Origin: an uncultured Eubacterium sp.
GTDB taxonomy: Bacteria > Bacillota > Clostridia > Lachnospirales > Lachnospiraceae
DNA length: 56,444 nucleotides
Direction: 5' to 3'
Assembly (NCBI GenBank): GCA_910584795.1
Contig: CAJUBZ010000007.1
Coordinates: 1-56,444 of the forward strand
Shown: positions 43,795 to 52,869 of the stretch, one piece after another
Position numbering within the stretch: position 1 is the first letter of the stretch
How the letters are laid out: every line of letters starts with the position of its first letter
The notes under the pieces: model-generated
What the model saw: the letters and a program-made list of their open reading frames with translations, nothing else
The model's database searches: none
What the model was told of the DNA's origin: nothing
Translations under genes and position numbers: made by a program

Positions 43795-43848
43795 ATGCTT
43801 TTATATAAAAACATTCAACTATGATACATGACTTTAACTCAGAGGCGC
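43758..43848 (+). repeat. Long inverted repeat spanning the uvrB stop
   Basis: GCGCC, TGAGTTAAAGT and ATGTATCAT at 43758-43788 pair with ATGATACAT, ACTTTAACTCA and GGCGC at 43821-43848. The left arm lies inside the last codons of uvrB. RNA would form a long stem around the stop. There is no T-run, so it is more likely an mRNA-end or processing structure than a terminator. Confidence 0.8.
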
Positions 43849-43933
43849 TGATAGTGTTGGATGCAGAGGATGTAAATAAAAAATTCTTTGAAAATAGATT
43901 TTAGAAGAATAGTGTAGAAGAGAGGAAAGAGAA

Positions 43934-46777
43934 ATGGCAGGAAAGAAATACATTAAGATACGCGGAGCGTGTGAGCATAACCTGAAAAATATAGATATTG
44001 ATATTCCAAGAGATGAATTTACTGTTATTACAGGACTTAGCGGTTCGGGAAAGTCATCTCTGGCTTTTGATACGATTTATGCAGAGGGACAGCGAAGATA
44101 TATGGAGTCTCTGTCTTCTTATGCAAGGCAGTTTTTGGGACAGATGGAGAAACCGCAGGTAGAGAGTATTGAGGGACTTCCACCGGCGATATCGATTGAC
44201 CAGAAGTCGACGAATAGGAATCCGCGTTCTACCGTGGGAACGGTTACAGAGATTTATGATTATATGAGACTTCTCTATGCCAGAGCGGGTGTGCCGCATT
44301 GTCCGAACTGTGGCAAGGAGATTAAGAAACAGTCTATTGATGAGATTGTCGACAGGGTTTTGGCATTGCCTGAAAAAACAAAGTTTCAGATTCTGGCACC
44401 GATTGTAAGAGGAAAGAAGGGACGCCATGAGAAGGTGTTCGAGAGTGCTAAGAAGAGTGGTTATGTACGTGTAATTGTAGATAGCAATATGTACGAACTG
44501 ACAGAGGAAATTAAACTGGACAAAAATATTAAGCACAATATTGAGATTGTGATTGACCGATTGAGTATTCGTGAAGGCATTGAAAAGAGACTGACAGATT
44601 CTATTGAGAATGCGTTGAAGTTAGGTGATGGATTGATGAATCTGGATGTGATTGGTGGAGAGACGATGACATTCAGTCAGAATTTTGCCTGTACAGATTG
44701 TGGAATCAGCATTGAAGAAATCCAGCCGAGAAGTTTTTCTTTTAATAATCCTTTTGGTGCATGTCCACATTGCTATGGTCTGGGTTATAAGATGGAGTTT
44801 GATATTAATCTGATGATACCGGATAAAAGTCTGAGTATCAATGAAGGTGCGATTGCGGTTTTGGGATGGCAGAGTGCCAATGACGGCAAAAGTTTCAGTA
44901 ATGCGATACTTCAGGCATTATGCAAGCGATATGGGTTTGATCTGGATACACCTTTTGAAAAATATCCGGAGAATATACAGGATATCCTGATTAACGGTAC
45001 GAAGGGAGAAAAGGTGCCGGTGCATTATCAGGGACAAAGAGGGGTTGGAACTTATGATATTGCCTTTGAAGGATTGGTACGCAATGTTGAGAGACGTTAC
45101 CGTGAGACAAGTGCTGAATCTACGAAAGCAGAATATGAGACATACATGAGAATTACTCCATGTAGTACATGTCATGGACATAAATTGAAACCAGAGTCTC
45201 TGGCAGTAACGATAGGAGATAAAAATATTATTGAGATGACAGAGATGTCAGTCAGAGATTTGAGAGCTTTTCTGGAGGAACTGAAACTGACAGAGACTCA
45301 GATGGCTATCGGAAAGGAAATCTTAAAAGAGATTAAGGGTAGACTTCAGTTTTTGATTGATGTGGGACTGGATTATCTCAGCTTATCCAGAGCAACCGGA
45401 ACGCTGTCCGGTGGTGAAGCACAGAGAATCCGTCTGGCAACGCAGATTGGTTCCGGGCTGGTTGGCGTGGCGTATATTATGGATGAGCCGAGTATTGGAC
45501 TGCATCAGAATGATAATGAGAAATTATTAAAGACGTTACAGCATTTGAGGGATTTGGGAAATACTCTGATTGTAGTAGAGCATGATGAGGATACGATGTT
45601 GGCGGCTGACTATGTGGTGGATATCGGTCCACGCGCCGGTGAACATGGCGGAGAGGTGATTGCAGCAGGTACGGCAAAGCAGATTATGAAAAATAGGAAG
45701 TCGATTACAGGGCAGTATCTTAGTGGGAAACTGCAGGTTCCTGTGCCGGAAGTCCGCCGTAAGCCATCAGGATATATTGAGGTGAAAGGTGCACAGGAAA
45801 ACAATCTGAAGAATGTTAATGTGAAAGTTCCACTGGGAGTTTTTACATGCGTTACCGGGGTATCCGGTTCCGGAAAGAGTTCTTTGGTAAATGAGATTCT
45901 CTATAAGAGTCTTGCAAAACAGTTGAACAGAGCGCGAACCATACCTGGAAAACATAAAAAGATAGAAGGCGTGGAGCAGCTGGATAAGATTATCAATATT
46001 GACCAGTCTCCGATTGGAAGAACACCACGCAGTAATCCGGCTACTTATACGGGAATGTTTGATATGATCCGGGATCTCTTTGCAGCTACAATGGATGCAA
46101 AGGAACGTGGCTATAAGAAAGGCAGATTTAGCTTTAATGTAAAAGGTGGACGCTGTGAGGCATGTTCCGGCGATGGTATTTTGAAAGTAGAGATGCATTT
46201 CCTTCCGGATGTTTATGTGCCTTGTGAGGTTTGTGGCGGGAAGCGTTATAATCGTGAAACGTTAGAGGTAAAATATAAGGGTAAAAATATTTATGATGTT
46301 CTTGAGATGACGGTGGAAGAGGCTTTGAAATTCTTTGAGAATGTGCCAAGAATTTATAATAAGGTTAAGACGTTATATGACGTAGGATTGGGATATATCA
46401 AACTGGGACAGCCAAGTACACAGTTGTCCGGAGGTGAGGCGCAACGCATCAAGCTAGCGACAGAACTCAGCCGCCGAAGTACAGGAAAGACGATTTATGT
46501 ACTGGATGAGCCGACCACAGGATTACATTTTGCTGATGTTCATAAACTGGTTGAGATTTTGCAGAGACTGACGGATGAAGGAAACACGGTTCTTGTTATT
46601 GAGCATAATCTGGATGTTATTAAGGCGGCAGATTATATTATTGATATGGGACCGGATGGTGGTGACCGAGGCGGAACTGTAGTAGTGGCAGGAACTCCAG
46701 AAGAAGTGGCAGAGCATCCGACAAGTTATACAGCAAGGTTTGTGAAGCAGATGCTTGAAAAGAGTGCAGAGCAGTAG
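43934..46777 (+). CDS. uvrA: Excinuclease ABC subunit A
   Basis: Encodes 947 residues. Two ABC ATPase modules: first Walker A GLSGSGKSS (about 33), second GVSGSGKSS (about 645). Signature LSGGEAQRI occurs twice. Zinc-finger cysteines are present in CPNCGKE, CSTCHGHK and CEACSGDG/CEVCGGK. UvrA dimers scan DNA for damage and load UvrB. It starts 139 bp after uvrB. SD AGAGGA. Terminator follows at 46836. Confidence 0.98.
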   Translation: MAGKKYIKIRGACEHNLKNIDIDIPRDEFTVITGLSGSGKSSLAFDTIYAEGQRRYMESLSSYARQFLGQMEKPQVESIEGLPPAISIDQKSTNRNPRSTVGTVTEIYDYMRLLYARAGVPHCPNCGKEIKKQSIDEIVDRVLALPEKTKFQILAPIVRGKKGRHEKVFESAKKSGYVRVIVDSNMYELTEEIKLDKNIKHNIEIVIDRLSIREGIEKRLTDSIENALKLGDGLMNLDVIGGETMTFSQNFACTDCGISIEEIQPRSFSFNNPFGACPHCYGLGYKMEFDINLMIPDKSLSINEGAIAVLGWQSANDGKSFSNAILQALCKRYGFDLDTPFEKYPENIQDILINGTKGEKVPVHYQGQRGVGTYDIAFEGLVRNVERRYRETSAESTKAEYETYMRITPCSTCHGHKLKPESLAVTIGDKNIIEMTEMSVRDLRAFLEELKLTETQMAIGKEILKEIKGRLQFLIDVGLDYLSLSRATGTLSGGEAQRIRLATQIGSGLVGVAYIMDEPSIGLHQNDNEKLLKTLQHLRDLGNTLIVVEHDEDTMLAADYVVDIGPRAGEHGGEVIAAGTAKQIMKNRKSITGQYLSGKLQVPVPEVRRKPSGYIEVKGAQENNLKNVNVKVPLGVFTCVTGVSGSGKSSLVNEILYKSLAKQLNRARTIPGKHKKIEGVEQLDKIINIDQSPIGRTPRSNPATYTGMFDMIRDLFAATMDAKERGYKKGRFSFNVKGGRCEACSGDGILKVEMHFLPDVYVPCEVCGGKRYNRETLEVKYKGKNIYDVLEMTVEEALKFFENVPRIYNKVKTLYDVGLGYIKLGQPSTQLSGGEAQRIKLATELSRRSTGKTIYVLDEPTTGLHFADVHKLVEILQRLTDEGNTVLVIEHNLDVIKAADYIIDMGPDGGDRGGTVVVAGTPEEVAEHPTSYTARFVKQMLEKSAEQ

Positions 46778-46835
46778 AAGAACGATTTATCAATTAAACG
46801 AATCAGCAAATGGACAAGGGGTGTTTGTTAAGGCT

Positions 46836-46860
46836 TTAACAGGCGGTTTGTTAATTTTTT
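46836..46860 (+). terminator. Terminator after uvrA
   Basis: TTAACA and TGTTAA pair around a 7-base loop, followed by TTTTTT. Confidence 0.75.
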
Positions 46861-46989
46861 ATAAAAAAACGATTCATAAAAATGTTTAAATTTTAAGGGT
46901 TTTAGGCAATGTGATGAAGATGAAAAAGTTGCTTGAAAACCCTTTAAATATGGCAGAAAATATGGTAAATTCTAAGTACAAATTAAATA

Positions 46990-47095
46990 AGTTTTTTATA
47001 CCGAATGTTTTTACAAGGTGCATTAACAGCATGTGGTACCGGATGTCGACCCGGTAACAAAAGTATCTGAGTATAGGTAAGCAAAGGAGATTACC
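46990..47095 (+). promoter_or_regulatory. Structured leader with the ribosome site in a hairpin loop
   Basis: TACCGG (47037-47042) pairs with CCGGTA (47051-47056). Further on, GGTAA (47076-47080) pairs with TTACC (47091-47095) and encloses AAAGGAGA, the ribosome site of the small gene at 47098. The 237-base stretch upstream (46861-47097) holds no other gene. It does not match a riboswitch class I can name. Confidence 0.45.
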
Positions 47096-47097
47096 AA

Positions 47098-47364
47098 TTG
47101 ATATCCTGCTTATATTACAGTGGAAACGAAAAAGGCTGTAAAATGAGTATTTATTGGATGAGGTATTACGGAGGACCGGAAAGGATAGATGAGAGTATTC
47201 AAAACGAAGGTCTGACGAGGAATGATATTTTATTTAAGCAGATATCTAAAGCCGAAAGCAGGCAGAGAAGTAAAGATAAGAGGGAAACAAAAGAGCCGAT
47301 CGTAGAAGAGAAGAGTCGGATAGGAGTAATGAGAAGGTTTCCGAAGAAGAAAAAAAGCCTGTAG
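47098..47364 (+). CDS. Small basic protein of unknown function
   Basis: A TTG start at 47098 has an ideal AAAGGAGA seven bases upstream; an in-frame ATG at 47143 (MSIYWMRYYGGPERIDES) has a poor site. Encodes 88 residues. The N-terminal half looks folded (YWMRYYGGPERIDESIQNEG, ILFKQISKAE); the rest is charged (RQRSKDKRETKE, RRFPKKKKSL) and probably disordered. Not recognised. The leader hairpin around its ribosome site suggests regulated translation. It could also be a small RNA-binding protein, but nothing proves it. Confidence 0.5.
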   Translation: MISCLYYSGNEKGCKMSIYWMRYYGGPERIDESIQNEGLTRNDILFKQISKAESRQRSKDKRETKEPIVEEKSRIGVMRRFPKKKKSL

Positions 47365-47708
47365 TTGTTAGTGAAAAAGGTAAAAACGAGGTATTGATAT
47401 AGAAGGCATCTGGTATGTAGAGATTACGTATCAGGTGTCTTTGCTGTGTGTGGGTTTTTGTGAAGGAATTACATAAAGATAAAGGACATGAATATGGGGG
47501 CTTTAAGGTTGTAAAGACTTTAAATGTCCGCTTTTTAAGTGTTGTTTCAAGTTATAATGTAAAAATTTGATTTTCTTTTCATGAAAAATACTCTTTATCC
47601 TTGTTTAATAAGGGAAAATGAAGTAAAATTGTAAGAGTTAATTCGACAAATTAGGTGATGAGATTACCAGGTTTGTTATATTGGTTAAAAGAGAACTTAG
47701 GAGGAAAC
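47365..47708 (+). other. Intergenic region before guaA
   Basis: Two imperfect hairpins: AAGGCATCTG with CAGGTGTCTT (about 47403-47443), and GGACAT (47484-47489) with ATGTCC (47524-47529) followed by GCTTTTT. The second could be a terminator or attenuator for guaA. No purine-riboswitch core is visible. No gene. Confidence 0.4.
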
Positions 47709-49283
47709 ATGAATAGAGAGTTAGTTATTGTAATTGATTTCGGTGGACAGTACAATCAGCTGGTGGCACGTCGTGTTCGTGAATGTAATGTGTACTGTGA
47801 AATTTATTCTTACAAAACAGACATTGAAAAAATAAAGGAGATGAATCCGAAAGGAATTATCTTAACAGGTGGACCGAACAGCTGTTATGAGCCAGATTCG
47901 CCGACATATACGAAGGAATTGTTTGAACTGGGAATACCGGTGCTTGGGTTGTGTTATGGTGCACAGTTGATGCAGCATATTTTAGGAGGTAAGGTGGAGA
48001 AAGCACCTGTCCGTGAATATGGAAAGACAGAAACTCATGTAGATGTTACATCAAAGTTGTTCCAGGGTGTGGAAGAAGATACTGTGGTATGGATGAGTCA
48101 TTTTGATTATATTTCACAGGCTGCACCGGGATTCAAGATTACCGGCTACACAAAAGACTGCCCTGTAGCAGTGGCTGAGTGTGAAGAGAAGAGCCTTTAT
48201 GCGATTCAGTTCCATCCAGAGGTACTGCATACAGTGCGTGGTAAGGAAATCCTTAGCAACTATGTATACAATGTATGTGGTTGTGCAGGAGATTGGAAGA
48301 TGGATTCTTTTGTTGAGAATTCCATTAAGGCAATTCGTGAAAAAGTAGGCGACGGCAAGGTGTTATGTGCATTGTCCGGCGGTGTGGATTCATCAGTGGC
48401 AGCAGTACTTCTTGCCAAGGCGATTGGAAAGCAGTTGACATGTGTGTTTGTAGACCATGGTCTTTTGAGAAAGAACGAGGGTGATGAAGTTGAGGCAGTA
48501 TTTGGTCCAGAGGGAGAGTACGACCTGAACTTTATTCGTGTGAATGCACAGGATAGATATTATGAAAAGTTAGCAGGAGTGGAAGAGCCGGAAGAAAAGC
48601 GTAAGATAATCGGTGAGGAATTCATTCGTGTATTTGAAGAGGAAGCAAAGAAAATCGGTGCAGTAGATTATCTGGTACAGGGAACAATTTATCCAGACGT
48701 GGTAGAAAGTGGTCTCGGTGGTGAGTCCGCAGTGATTAAGTCTCACCATAACGTAGGAGGATTGCCTGACTATGTAGATTTTAAAGAGATTATTGAGCCT
48801 CTGCGTGACTTGTTTAAAGATGAGGTGCGTAAGGCAGGATTAGAACTGGGAATTCCAGAGTATCTTGTATTCCGTCAGCCATTCCCGGGTCCTGGACTTG
48901 GAATCCGTATTATTGGTGAAGTGACAGAAGAGAAAGTAAAAATTGTGCAGGATGCAGATGCGATTTATAGAGAAGAAGTAGGGAATGCATTAGAAGAATA
49001 CAAGAAAGTAAATGGAGTGGATGCATCATGGAAGCCGGATCAGTACTTTGCAGCATTGACAAATATGAGATCCGTAGGTGTAATGGGTGATGAGAGAACC
49101 TATGATTACGCTGTAGCACTGAGAGCGGTGAAGACGATAGACTTTATGACAGCAGAGTCTGCAGAGATACCATATGAGGTGCTGAATAAGGTAATGAATA
49201 GGATAATTAATGAGGTCAAAGGGGTTAATAGGGTGTTTTATGATTTGACAAGTAAGCCACCTGGAACAATAGAATTTGAGTAA
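47709..49283 (+). CDS. guaA: GMP synthase (glutamine-hydrolysing)
   Basis: ATG 47709 follows AGGAGG; an upstream in-frame ATG at 47655 lacks a site and would add a non-conserved tail. Encodes 524 residues. Glutaminase domain (1-200) with Cys in LGLCYGAQ and His/Glu in QFHPEV. ATP-pyrophosphatase domain with PP-loop ALSGGVDSSVAA (about 220), and dimerisation domain with RQPFPGPGLGIRI and the C-terminal KPPGTIEFE. Converts XMP to GMP in purine synthesis. Confidence 0.98.
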   Translation: MNRELVIVIDFGGQYNQLVARRVRECNVYCEIYSYKTDIEKIKEMNPKGIILTGGPNSCYEPDSPTYTKELFELGIPVLGLCYGAQLMQHILGGKVEKAPVREYGKTETHVDVTSKLFQGVEEDTVVWMSHFDYISQAAPGFKITGYTKDCPVAVAECEEKSLYAIQFHPEVLHTVRGKEILSNYVYNVCGCAGDWKMDSFVENSIKAIREKVGDGKVLCALSGGVDSSVAAVLLAKAIGKQLTCVFVDHGLLRKNEGDEVEAVFGPEGEYDLNFIRVNAQDRYYEKLAGVEEPEEKRKIIGEEFIRVFEEEAKKIGAVDYLVQGTIYPDVVESGLGGESAVIKSHHNVGGLPDYVDFKEIIEPLRDLFKDEVRKAGLELGIPEYLVFRQPFPGPGLGIRIIGEVTEEKVKIVQDADAIYREEVGNALEEYKKVNGVDASWKPDQYFAALTNMRSVGVMGDERTYDYAVALRAVKTIDFMTAESAEIPYEVLNKVMNRIINEVKGVNRVFYDLTSKPPGTIEFE

Positions 49284-49487
49284 CTAAATTCCTATATAGG
49301 ATGTATTATATGGCAGGTAGTCTATGAGATTGCCTGCTATATTTATATTATCTACATTTTTAGGTTTATATTAATTTCCGTTATCAGCATAATGGATTAA
49401 AACTGTTAGAAACAATTTGCCTGTATCTTTAGTTAGAGGCTTGATATAATAAAAACATCTTAGTAGAAATAAATGTGAGGATGTGCT

Positions 49488-50726
49488 ATGAAGGATAGCA
49501 AATTATTGGATGAAGTTATTAGATACTATTTGGATTCGAGTAGTTTTAATGGTTTACCTATTTATAAAATAGAGAATTATGATGTAAATGAAATGATAGA
49601 ATTAATTAATGACGGGTTTGTGGAAGCAATTTCCGAAGTTGATGTGTTGAATCCTCATATCAAAGGATTTGATCTAGGGTTATCAAAGGAACAGCAAATA
49701 GTAAATGCAAGAAATACCGATAGACATACATGTTTTTATCCAACAGATCGGGCATTAGAGGGAGTCCAAATTGATTATCAGAAACCATATTCAGTCCTTT
49801 TGCAAAGAGGCAAGGAACAGTTTGAAGTCATTTTTTTTGATATAGAAATATTAGAAAGATATATTAATAATCCAAAGTTCATAGTCATGGATAATGGGTA
49901 TAGAGGTACCATATGCATTAAAGATGAATTTTATGAAGAAGGTTCTCCGAATGAATATATTAAGGATTATGGTATGGCGTATATAGAAGGCGAAAAACTA
50001 AATAGAGCAATAGGAGTTTTTGCAATAGATTTAGCTAAATTATCCCCCAAAATTCAAATGATTTGGAAAGGATTTGAGTTAGAAAACCAAAATAATTGCA
50101 AAGTTAGTGAGGGGTTTATTAAAAATTTGCTTATGGGAGAATGGGTCACCCAATACTGGATATTTCATGCTCTTTTGGAGGAAATGGGAGTGATTAATAA
50201 TCTTTGTGAAGCAATGAGTATTCCTAAATTATTTTCACATACATATGGAACACAATATACAGATATGCCGGAGGGATATAGGAATATACTATTACCAACA
50301 ATGAAGAATTATTATGATTTTGTGTTAGTGTTAGAAAAATTGGTAGTGCATAATATTTCGATAAAAGCATTTCAAAAAGATTCTGTACTTATAAAAGGAA
50401 TAGAACGAAAAGATGAGGAAGGTAAGGATAAGGGCAGTATAGTAATGTTCAAAGAGTGGCTTCTTAAAAATGTTAAAGCTAATTTTGATGTAGATGAAGT
50501 TATAATTAAACCTATTAGGCAGGTAAGAAAGATTAGACAGGTTCCTGCACATGAATTAACTAATAATAGTTACAATGTAGATGTATATGAAAAGCAGAAG
50601 GAATTGATGATAGATATATATGGTTCTGTTAGGGCAATAAGAATATTATTTAAGGGACATCCGCTTACAAAAGATGTGAAGATTCCAGATTATTTAGAAG
50701 ATGGAAAGGATATTGTATTTTACTAA
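49488..50726 (+). CDS. HEPN-like protein of unknown function
   Basis: Encodes 412 residues, no membrane segments. Not recognised as a named family. The C-terminal helical part carries R350-x4-H355 (RQVPAH), the R-x4-6-H signature of HEPN nucleases, followed by long helices (ELMIDIYGSVRAIRILF). The first 340 residues are mixed alpha/beta with no clear motif. Its place next to a KilA-N remnant, a DUF4062 gene and a restriction system fits a defence role, perhaps RNA cleavage on infection. The start has GAGG at good distance. Codons are A/T-rich compared with guaA upstream. Confidence 0.5.
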   Translation: MKDSKLLDEVIRYYLDSSSFNGLPIYKIENYDVNEMIELINDGFVEAISEVDVLNPHIKGFDLGLSKEQQIVNARNTDRHTCFYPTDRALEGVQIDYQKPYSVLLQRGKEQFEVIFFDIEILERYINNPKFIVMDNGYRGTICIKDEFYEEGSPNEYIKDYGMAYIEGEKLNRAIGVFAIDLAKLSPKIQMIWKGFELENQNNCKVSEGFIKNLLMGEWVTQYWIFHALLEEMGVINNLCEAMSIPKLFSHTYGTQYTDMPEGYRNILLPTMKNYYDFVLVLEKLVVHNISIKAFQKDSVLIKGIERKDEEGKDKGSIVMFKEWLLKNVKANFDVDEVIIKPIRQVRKIRQVPAHELTNNSYNVDVYEKQKELMIDIYGSVRAIRILFKGHPLTKDVKIPDYLEDGKDIVFY

Positions 50727-51264
50727 TACATGTACTAAGGTATTTATAAATAATAGCAACAGTTTGATAACAGAAAATCAGCAATACAGAGTAAATGATG
50801 CAATTGAAATAAGAAAAATTTGCAAGGTTTCTATTGGGAAATACATATTGGCAATTGGTTGGGATGCAAAGAGAGAACTTTCAAAAATAAATTATCGTAT
50901 TCATACAGATGTGGTAAAGGAATTTCTGATAACATCGACACTATCTCCGCAAGAAATGGCATATACATACGCTTCAGAAGCAAATATTTTGAATATGGCT
51001 TTGTTTGGAAAAACGGCAGCGCAATGGAGAAGTGAAAAGGGAATAAGCGGAAAAACACCGAATATTAGAGATTTTGCTTCAGCGGAAGAATTAGTCGTGC
51101 TTATCAATCTGGAAGATACGAATGCCGACTTAATAAGGCAGGAAGTGCCTAAAATTGAGCGATTGAAAATATTGAGAAAAAAGGCATACAGGCAGTTGGA
51201 ACTTCTTAAAAAGAACCAAGGCACGATTGAAGCATTGAGAAAGAATCTTATTGAAGATGCATAA
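50701..51264 (+). pseudogene. Truncated KilA-N protein remnant
   Basis: The open frame is 187 codons, but only the part from Trp at 50860 (WDAKRELSKINYRIHTD to the end) resembles KilA-N proteins, and it corresponds to the region after the DNA-binding domain. The first 53 codons look unrelated and overlap the end of the upstream gene by 26 bases, so no natural start is evident. I read it as a fragment left by a deletion. It is related to the pseudogene at 20-872 over YRIHTD and TYASEANILNMALFGK. Confidence 0.65.
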
Positions 51265-51289
51265 AGTAAGAACAAGATAAGGAGTTACT

Positions 51290-52456
51290 ATGAATACCGA
51301 TAGATACACACCAGTAGTTTTTGTTAGTTCGACGTGTTATGACTTGAAACAGGTTCGAGAAGATTTAAAAGATTTTTTTGAAACCAATTACGGATTTCAA
51401 GCTATGCTATCCGAATTTGATTCGTTTCCTGTTGACCCGTGTATTGGCACTTTTGAAAATTGTTTGAATAATGTCGATAAATCGGCAGATATTTTTATAC
51501 TTATTATTGGAACAAGATATGGGTATGTGACAGAGAGCGGGAAATCCATTACGAATTTGGAATATTTACATGCAAAAGCTAAAGGAGTTCCCATATTTGT
51601 GTTTGTGGACAAGCAGTTACATAGTCAATTAAAAATATGGGAAGCTAATAAAGAAGGAGAATTTTCAGCTACTGTTGACAATCCTCAAATATTTAAATTT
51701 GTTTCAGAAATTTATAATGAGCCCAAACAATGGATTTATACATATGAATCTGTGCGGGATATAACTACTACAATGAAACATCAATTAAGTTTGATATTCT
51801 CGGATGGGCTGAAATATAACAAAATATCGCATACTCTGCAACCATATGTTTTGGATAGTGATATTCCTGTAGATGCTAAGCGTGTTTTAATTGAGAAACC
51901 GTATGCATGGGAATATAAGTTTCTTGCTTATGTGGTTAAAGGTGAGTTTGATAAATTGCAAAAACATAGATGGAATTTTAAGTATGGTATTTTTACGACG
52001 CATATAGTTAACTTGAATTCTACAGAGCTTTTGGATGGTATTTCTATAAAGTTGAATGAGATTATAAAATTGAATGGAATTTTAGATACACTTTTGAATT
52101 GGACGATTCAAGATGCGATGGGCTTACCGGGAGTACCAAGTGATTTAGAAATGATAGTATATGTTTCAAAACAATTTGCTTTGCTTTACGAAAGAGTGAT
52201 TGCATGGGCATTATATTTTAAGACATTACATACAGATGATGTGTTTAAACAATTACTTCAACTATTATATGAACTTCCAAAATCAATGCTTGCACGAATA
52301 GATGATTTTGTAAATAGGATGTATATGGAGATTACAAACCTTCCAGATGTAGAAGATAATATTAAACGCGAAATTAAACTGTCCTGTGTTTTGGACGAAG
52401 CAAATACTGATGCTATTAATGAAGAGATGGAGCGACTTTATAAATTACTGTGTTAA
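51290..52456 (+). CDS. DUF4062-domain protein
   Basis: Encodes 388 residues. The N-terminal domain (about 8-150) matches DUF4062: YTPVVFVSSTCYDLKQVRE, ADIFILIIGTRYGYV, TNLEYLHAKAKGVPIFVFV. This is a Rossmann-like, TIR-related fold often at the N-terminus of STAND-type defence proteins. The C-terminal part (about 165-388) is helical and has no NTPase motif, so this is a short form. It may sense or signal infection; the catalytic status is unknown. SD AAGGAG is good. Confidence 0.75.
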   Translation: MNTDRYTPVVFVSSTCYDLKQVREDLKDFFETNYGFQAMLSEFDSFPVDPCIGTFENCLNNVDKSADIFILIIGTRYGYVTESGKSITNLEYLHAKAKGVPIFVFVDKQLHSQLKIWEANKEGEFSATVDNPQIFKFVSEIYNEPKQWIYTYESVRDITTTMKHQLSLIFSDGLKYNKISHTLQPYVLDSDIPVDAKRVLIEKPYAWEYKFLAYVVKGEFDKLQKHRWNFKYGIFTTHIVNLNSTELLDGISIKLNEIIKLNGILDTLLNWTIQDAMGLPGVPSDLEMIVYVSKQFALLYERVIAWALYFKTLHTDDVFKQLLQLLYELPKSMLARIDDFVNRMYMEITNLPDVEDNIKREIKLSCVLDEANTDAINEEMERLYKLLC

Positions 52457-52510
52457 TAAAAATAGTTGATTGTAACTGACTTTTCGAGTGAAAATAATTC
52501 GTATAAAAGA

Positions 52511-52539
52511 TTGCGCTTCTAAGCAAAACCGTTTATAAT
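52511..52539 (+). promoter_or_regulatory. Promoter without a complete gene
   Basis: TTGCGC (52511-52516), 17-bp spacer, TATAAT (52534-52539). Downstream is only a 15-codon frame at 52637-52684 (MDTSNNQKNYEHDRE), stopped by TAA and followed by more readable codons, so the promoter probably served a gene now deleted. Confidence 0.5.
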
Positions 52540-52732
52540 TTGAAGCGGAACATATTGTAATTATCCGCAGTTACAGAGCAAGTGTTATCAACACCGATAA
52601 CAAAATGATAACATTAGCTCATATAGGCAGGATAGTATGGATACATCAAATAATCAAAAGAACTACGAACACGACAGAGAATAATTTCTAGACAAAATTG
52701 ATTAGTATTTGTCGAGTTTGAGTAGGCTACGA

Positions 52733-52865
52733 GCCATGCAAGCCTAAAAATAAAGATGAGTTGAGAAATACATTAATGTATTTCTCAACTCATCTTTATT
52801 TTTAGGCCTATAGGGCGACAGCCCTTCAGCGAGATGGAGTGAAACGGAATCGAGCTGAGCATGGC
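52733..52865 (+). repeat. Composite palindrome-repeat element (second copy)
   Basis: GCCATGC (52733-52739), then a perfect palindrome with 33-base arms and no spacer (52742-52807), then ATAGGGCGACAGCCC and a hairpin TCAGC-GA-GAT...ATC-GA-GCTGA, ending GCATGGC (52859-52865). The layout is the same as at 33550-33685, but with different palindrome sequence and different, still paired, stem bases. Confidence 0.9.
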
Positions 52866-52869
52866 GGAT

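Noticed and set aside
52637..52684. 15-codon gene behind a good promoter
   Set aside because: Stopped early, with further readable codons behind the stop; more likely the start of a deleted gene than a peptide gene.
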